A stretch of 25,994 bases of DNA, taken from NCBI GenBank assembly GCA_963620985.1, contig CAVFCI010000027.1, positions 1-25,994 on the forward strand, in the 5' to 3' direction. Below, piece by piece: positions 22,269-25,994 of this stretch (its first letter is position 1; each line of letters begins with the position of its first letter). The DNA comes from F23-B02 sp963620985. Its GTDB lineage: Bacteria > Bacillota > Clostridia > Oscillospirales > Oscillospiraceae. Both the position numbers and the translations under genes were made by a program. The notes below the pieces were generated by a model. That model was not told the DNA's origin. It saw only the letters and a list, made by a program, of their open reading frames with translations, and made no database searches.

Positions 22269-22368
22269 ACAGCTTATCCAATAGGTCCTGCAAAGCGGGA
22301 CCGCGGCTCATATCTTTATCCCACAACCCTGTTTTTGCAGGCCGTTTTTTACGGCCTGCGCTTTTTTT
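22269..22368 (+). ncRNA. Candidate ~100-nt orphan small RNA
   Basis: A promoter and an intrinsic terminator on the plus strand enclose about 100 bases with no gene. The predicted transcript starts near 22269. A hairpin at 22284-22302 (GGTCCTGC-AAA-GCGGGACC, one wobble pair) is followed by a pyrimidine-rich, likely single-stranded middle and then the terminator hairpin. Flanking genes (DUF378 and the acyltransferase) are both on the minus strand, so the terminator serves no coding gene. I do not recognise it as SRP RNA, 6S RNA or a known riboswitch. It could be a trans-acting regulator. Confidence 0.6.
22337..22368 (+). terminator. Strong intrinsic terminator of the candidate small RNA
   Basis: GCAGGCCGT (22337-22345) pairs perfectly with ACGGCCTGC (22351-22359) over a T5 loop and is followed by GC and seven T. 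The U-tract is on the plus strand. Confidence 0.85.
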
Positions 22369-22370
22369 GC

Positions 22371-22425
22371 TGCGCATTTAGTCTGTACCGATACGTTTAT
22401 TGCGCCGGCACGGTGTCGAGGCTGA
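22371..22425 (+). repeat. Dispersed repeat, copy 6 (fragment)
   Basis: It starts TGCGCATTTAGTCTGTACC and continues through a cognate of the TATTGCGGTGCACGG core to about 22425, without the second end. A single degenerate arm of the family. Confidence 0.65.
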
Positions 22426-22458
22426 CGGCTGAACCGTGAGACTGTCGCCTCCCTCAAG

Positions 22459-23527
22459 TCATCGTGCGGCGGCGGTGCTGCCGAGCCTGTCGAGCCTGTC
22501 CGCGAGCACGGCGGCAAGCCGGTCGAGGCGGCAGAGCGCAAACAGCCTCTGACGCAGGTATTCGGCGAGCGTACACACGGCGTATATCGCCGCCGCGCAG
22601 CCGAGCTCGCACGGGAGCACGAGCGCAGGGCTCAGCCGTCCGATGAAGGCAAAGCCGCCCGTTATGAAGCAGCTCCAGACAAAGCCGCTGACATGCAGCA
22701 GATACACGCCGAAGGAGGTCGAGCTCAAAAGCCTTGCCGTGCCCGCGAACCTGTCGGGAACGCGCAGGCGGCAGAACGCGCACAGCAGCGCGACCGAGCA
22801 CACGAGCACGGTCGGCGAAAGATAGCTGACAAGCAGCATGCTCTCGCGCTTATACACCGCCTGCCACAGCAGCATGAGCGCGACCGAGGCAAAATACGCG
22901 AGCACGAAGAATTTTGTGCCCGCCCGCTCGTACAGTCTATCGAGCTTCACACACGCGCCGGCAATATACAGCGCCGCCAGCCACACGGCACAGTAGCCCG
23001 CCGCGAGCGGCATGACCGCCAGCGGCCTGAAGGTGGGCAGCAGCGACATGAAAACAAAGATCGCCGCCAGCAGCATTTTCCTGCCATAGCTGTCGAGCGC
23101 ATTGAGCAGCACGTTCAGAAACGGCGTGAAGAAAAACATGATGAAGTACGCGGTGAAGTACCAGTACTTAGATGTCAGCACAGGAAAAAACGCCGAGGCC
23201 ACGACCCTCAGGCCGATCTGCCCGGGCACGAGTATGTACCACGCGGCAGCCGTCGCCACGGCGTAAAACGCGACCTGCATCCACAGCGAGACTATGCGCC
23301 CAGGGCGGAATGCACGTCCGGCCATCAGAAAGCCCGTCGCCAGCGCAAAGCAGTCCACGCAGCAGTACGCCGCCGTCTGCGCAAGGTCGGCTATCCACCA
23401 CTGCGCGCTGCCAGGCACACTGCCGGAGAGCGCTCCGCCGGCCGTATTTATATGCAGCAGCACCACAAGGAACATGGCCAGCGCCTTGAACAGATCTATA
23501 CCCGCATTCCTTTTTTTTGTCAGCCAT
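22459..23527 (-). CDS. Acyltransferase-3 family membrane protein, frameshifted at a poly-A start
   Basis: A membrane O-acyltransferase of the acyltransferase-3 type, with about ten segments and V-V-L-L-H-I-N holding the conserved N-terminal histidine. The expected N-terminus R-N-A-G-I-D-L-F-K-A-L-A-M is present just upstream of the open frame's first ATG (23475), but no start codon in that frame is available. The natural ATG at 23527, with GAGG upstream and overlapping the folD stop, enters a run of eight A and is one base out of frame. Seven A would restore one protein of about 355 residues. Either a sequencing error, phase variation or slippage explains this. Such enzymes acylate surface polysaccharides. 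Co-transcribed after folD. Confidence 0.75.
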
Positions 23528-24368
23528 TGCCCGACCTCGCCTTCGCGGCGGTGAGGATGTTTTTCATGAGCATTGCGCGGGTCATGGGACCCACGCCGCC
23601 GGGCACGGGCGTGATGAAGGCCGCCTTTTTCTCGACCTCGTCAAAGCACACGTCGCCGAAGAACCTGCCCGTTTCGGGGTCGCGGTTCATGGCAACGTCG
23701 ATGACCGCAGCGCCATCCCTGACCATGTCGCCGGTGATGAGCCGAGGCGAGCCGGCGGCGACGATGAGGATATCCGCCTGCCGCGTAATGGCGGCGAGAT
23801 CCTTCGTGTGCCGGTGGCAGTAGGTCACCGTTGCGTCGGCGTTGAGCAGCATCAGACCCATCGGGCGGCCTACGATGTTGCTGCGTCCGACCATGACGCA
23901 GCGGCTGCCGTCGATCGGGATGCCGTATTCGCGCAGCATCTCCATGATGCCCGCGGGCGTGCACGGCGTGAGCGTACCCTCGCCCGTGACCATGCGGCCC
24001 ACGTTTATCGGGTGGAACGCATCCACGTCCTTGTCCGGCGCTATCGCGTTTATGACCGCGCGCTCGGATATCTGCTCCGGCAGCGGGAGCTGCACCAGAA
24101 TGCCGTCAACCGCGTCGTCGCTGTTGAGCTCGCCGATGAGACCGAGGAGCTCCGGCTCCGTCAGCGTGTCCGGCAGGTCGAAGCGGCGGCTGTCGATGCC
24201 GCATTTTGCGCAGTCGCGCTCCTTGTTGCGCACATATATCTGCGACGCGGGGTCCTCGCCGACGAGCACCGCCGCGAGACACGGCCTGCGCCGCAGTCCT
24301 TCCGCCTCCGCTCTGACCTGCGCACAGATCTTCTCCGAAAGCTTTTTTCCGTCAATCAAAATTGCCAT
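23520..24368 (-). CDS. folD: Bifunctional methylenetetrahydrofolate dehydrogenase/cyclohydrolase
   Basis: A 282-residue FolD of normal length. It interconverts 5,10-methylene- and 10-formyl-tetrahydrofolate in one-carbon metabolism, using NAD(P). Tyr45 and Lys49 (Y-V-R-N-K) match the catalytic Y-x3-K pair. V-Q-L-P-L-P and the signature P-C-T-P-A-G-I-M, G-R-S-N-I-V-G-R-P-M and P-V-P-G-G-V-G-P-M-T follow in order. The ATG at 24368 lacks a close ribosome site; AGGAG lies 27 bases upstream behind a small hairpin provided by a dispersed repeat. The downstream acyltransferase start overlaps the folD stop. Confidence 0.96.
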   Translation of the reverse strand: MAILIDGKKLSEKICAQVRAEAEGLRRRPCLAAVLVGEDPASQIYVRNKERDCAKCGIDSRRFDLPDTLTEPELLGLIGELNSDDAVDGILVQLPLPEQISERAVINAIAPDKDVDAFHPINVGRMVTGEGTLTPCTPAGIMEMLREYGIPIDGSRCVMVGRSNIVGRPMGLMLLNADATVTYCHRHTKDLAAITRQADILIVAAGSPRLITGDMVRDGAAVIDVAMNRDPETGRFFGDVCFDEVEKKAAFITPVPGGVGPMTRAMLMKNILTAAKARSGNG

Positions 24369-24377
24369 CTTTTCAAT

Positions 24378-24397
24378 AGCGCTTTGGCGCTTCTCCT
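24378..24397 (-). promoter_or_regulatory. Repeat-derived folD leader: ribosome site plus hairpin
   Basis: On the minus strand AGGAG (24397-24393) is followed by A and the hairpin AGCGC-CAAA-GCGCT (24391-24378), then 9 bases to the ATG. Removing the hairpin by folding gives an SD-to-start distance of about 10 bases. The CDF gene has the same layout. Confidence 0.6.
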
Positions 24398-24650
24398 ATA
24401 CTTATATTTCAGGTGCACGGTATCGAAAGTGCTGCGGAAACCGCAGCAAGCTGAGAGTTGACAGCTGAGAGCTGATAGCTGAATGTATTCGCTCTCTGAG
24501 CGAATGATATTTGATTTGTGCGGTTTTGCCGCACCTCAATAATGCTGCGGCTATCGCCGCAATTTAATTAACACCTCATCCGTCGGCTGTCGCCGACACA
24601 GTCCCATTGTAGTAAGGGGAAGGCATGGTGCGCAGCAGCCCCAATGCGCC
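24386..24650 (+). repeat. Dispersed repeat, copy 7
   Basis: A 265-bp unit from GGCGCTTC (24386) to AATGCGCC (24643-24650). It holds the TGCTGCGG-AAA-CCGCAGCA hairpin and short tandem GAGAGCTGA/GATAGCTGA units shared with copy 4, two further small hairpins (near 24484-24502 and 24518-24535), and the GTCGGC and GGGGAAGG modules shared with copy 2. The CDF stop codon lies one base beyond it. It fills the gap between folD and the CDF gene. Confidence 0.78.
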
Positions 24651-24651
24651 G

Positions 24652-25821
24652 TCAAAAAACAAAGGAGGTATCGACGGTGACGACGGCGAAGTGGTCGGGG
24701 AGCTTCTGCTCGACGGTGCGGCAGATGATGCGCCGGAACTCCTCGGGGGTCTTGCCGACGGCGGTGTCCATGACGACATCGAAGATGAGATTCGTGTGGC
24801 TCGGCCCCGCGACCACGCGGAAGTCGTGGATGCCGCGCAGTCCCTCGACATCGCACAGCGCCGCTTCGAGCGCCTCGCGCTCGGCCTTGACCTGCTCGTT
24901 ATCGGTCTCGACGGGGTCCATGTGTATCGTCGCGTCGCAGCCGAGCGCCTGCTTGAGGCCGCGCTCGATGGTGTCGATGCTGTCGTGCAGCTCGAAAATG
25001 TCGCCGCGGCCATCGACCTCGGCGTGCAGCGAGATCATCATGCGCCCCGGGCCGTAGTCGTGGATCACGAGGTCGTGCATGCCGAGCACCGCGTCCGAGC
25101 TCATGACGATATCCTCGATGCTCTGCACGAGCTCGGGATCGGGAGCCTGACCGAGCAGCGGCGAGAGCGTGTCCTTGGCCACGCCGTAGCCGGCAAACAG
25201 TATAAACACCGCGACCGCAGCGCCCGCCCAGCCGTCGATATTGACATCGAACGCCCAGCTCACGCCCATCGACAGCAGGACGACCGCCGTCGCTACCGAG
25301 TCGGACAGGCTGTCCGCGCCCGTGGCGGCCATCGCGGAGGAGGATATCTTTTTCCCGACTGCGCGGTTGTACGCGAACATGTAGAGCTTGACGAGGATCG
25401 ACACGAGCAGTATCGCCGCCGGAAGCAGTCCGGCCTCGACCGGCTCGGGGCTCACGATCTTTTCGACCGAGCTTATGAGCAGCTCAACGCCCATGACGAT
25501 GATCAGCGCCGCGACCGCGAGGCCGGATATATACTCTATCCTGCCGTGGCCGAAGGGGTGGTCGGGGTCGGGCCTCTTGCCCGAGAGCCGGAAGCCCAGC
25601 AGCGATATCGCCGACGCGCCCGCGTCCGAGAGGTTGTTGAACGCATCGGCGGTGACGGCGATCGAGCCCGAGATCACGCCCGCAGCGTACTTGCCGGCAA
25701 ACAGCAGCACGTTCAGGCATATGCCCAGCACGCTGCACAGCGTGCCGTATGCCTTGCGCACCGTCGGGTCGGTATACGCCGCCGGATCCTTTATAAACAT
25801 CTTAGCGAGTAATCCAATCAT
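24652..25821 (-). CDS. Cation diffusion facilitator (CDF) metal exporter, manganese-type metal site
   Basis: A 389-residue CDF transporter with about six membrane segments and an extended cytoplasmic C-terminal domain of about 190 residues. The family's D-P-D-H-P-F-G-H-G-R loop is intact (85-94). The transport-site pairs are Asn62-x3-Asp66 in segment 2 and Asp170-x3-Asp174 in segment 5, an N-D-D-D set. Zinc exporters usually have His or Asp in the first and His in the third position, whereas N-D-D-D is known from bacterial Mn exporters such as pneumococcal MntE. Mn(II) efflux is therefore my best guess. The ATG at 25821 sits behind the repeat-borne hairpin leader. No manganese riboswitch is visible upstream. 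Confidence 0.9.
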   Translation of the reverse strand: MIGLLAKMFIKDPAAYTDPTVRKAYGTLCSVLGICLNVLLFAGKYAAGVISGSIAVTADAFNNLSDAGASAISLLGFRLSGKRPDPDHPFGHGRIEYISGLAVAALIIVMGVELLISSVEKIVSPEPVEAGLLPAAILLVSILVKLYMFAYNRAVGKKISSSAMAATGADSLSDSVATAVVLLSMGVSWAFDVNIDGWAGAAVAVFILFAGYGVAKDTLSPLLGQAPDPELVQSIEDIVMSSDAVLGMHDLVIHDYGPGRMMISLHAEVDGRGDIFELHDSIDTIERGLKQALGCDATIHMDPVETDNEQVKAEREALEAALCDVEGLRGIHDFRVVAGPSHTNLIFDVVMDTAVGKTPEEFRRIICRTVEQKLPDHFAVVTVDTSFVF

Positions 25822-25994
25822 TTTTTTGATAGCGAATTAACGCTTCTCCTATACTTATATTGAAGGTGCCCGACCTGAAGCAATGGAACAAACCGATACG
25901 TTTCGCTCTTTTTTACTGGCGCTTTTAGTCTGCACCTATACGCATATTGCAGGTGCACGGTGTCGAAACATTGGAATAAACCGTAACGTTTCGC
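25822..25994. repeat. Dispersed repeat, copy 8 (tandem, runs off the window)
   Basis: Two units in tandem. The first (about 25831-25910) shares the leader and TATACTTATAT arm with copy 7. The second starts GGCGCTTTTAGTCTGCACC at 25918 and contains the ATAAACCGTAACGTTTCGC core up to the window end. Confidence 0.78.
25831..25850 (-). promoter_or_regulatory. Repeat-derived CDF leader: ribosome site plus hairpin
   Basis: On the minus strand AGGAG (25850-25846), A, then AGCG-TTAATT-CGCT (25844-25831) and 9 bases to the ATG. Same spacing as at folD although the hairpin loop differs, so the stem, not the sequence, is kept. Confidence 0.6.

Noticed and set aside
22269..22368. SRP RNA or 6S RNA as identity of the candidate small RNA
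   Set aside because: The SRP core with its GGAA-type tetraloop and asymmetric loop is absent, and the transcript is too short and lacks the large central bubble of 6S RNA.
25822..25994. Manganese (yybP-ykoY) riboswitch upstream of the CDF gene
   Set aside because: The region is repeat DNA; the conserved riboswitch loop sequences are not visible.

Overview
The window looks like chromosome from a GC-rich Clostridia-type Firmicute, probably an Oscillospiraceae-like gut anaerobe; this is inferred from gene families, strong AGGAGG-type ribosome sites and codon use, with no rRNA or marker gene to prove it. Genes are densely packed into a few tight transcription units. The wider gaps between units are mostly filled by one family of short dispersed repeats. 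No tRNA, rRNA, CRISPR array, phage gene or transposase gene was found.

Left part (1-4046). A minus-strand four-gene operon (ATC-hydrolase family protein, small membrane protein, transglutaminase-like protein, alpha/beta hydrolase) starts from a perfect consensus promoter at 2907-2935. A 1.2 kb gene-poor stretch follows, with two inverted repeat copies around two strong hairpins.

Catabolic locus (3956-11077). A minus-strand operon encodes a split transketolase, a complete TRAP transporter (dctP, dctQ, dctM), a zinc-dependent dehydrogenase and a small zinc-ribbon membrane protein, and ends at a clear terminator. A FadR-type GntR regulator with its own promoter and terminator lies just upstream, and a perfect inverted repeat (10173-10191) is a likely operator. 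I read this as uptake of a small acidic or polyol-type substrate, oxidation to a ketose and transketolase cleavage, with no kinase visible.

Surface/envelope units (11089-21152). A minus-strand operon encodes a glycosyltransferase-CsaB pyruvyltransferase fusion, a PurN-like protein lacking two of three catalytic residues, and a CopZ-like metallochaperone. A seven-gene plus-strand operon runs the other way: phosphatase-acetyltransferase fusion, metallophosphatase, YgiQ-type radical SAM protein, PPC-domain protein, DUF1294, YeiH-type exporter, PAP2 protein. Between them sits a 216-bp MITE-like element whose ends supply outward-facing -35 boxes for both operons.

Right part (21138-25994). This holds a small secreted protein with its own promoter, a DUF378 protein, an apparent orphan ~100-nt small RNA, an acyltransferase whose start is frameshifted at a poly-A run, folD, and a CDF exporter whose metal site resembles manganese exporters. 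folD and the CDF gene share a repeat-borne leader in which a hairpin separates the ribosome site from the start codon.

The most novel material is the non-coding layer: the repeat family with terminal inverted repeats, its use as gene ends and translation leaders, the divergent-promoter element and the candidate small RNA.
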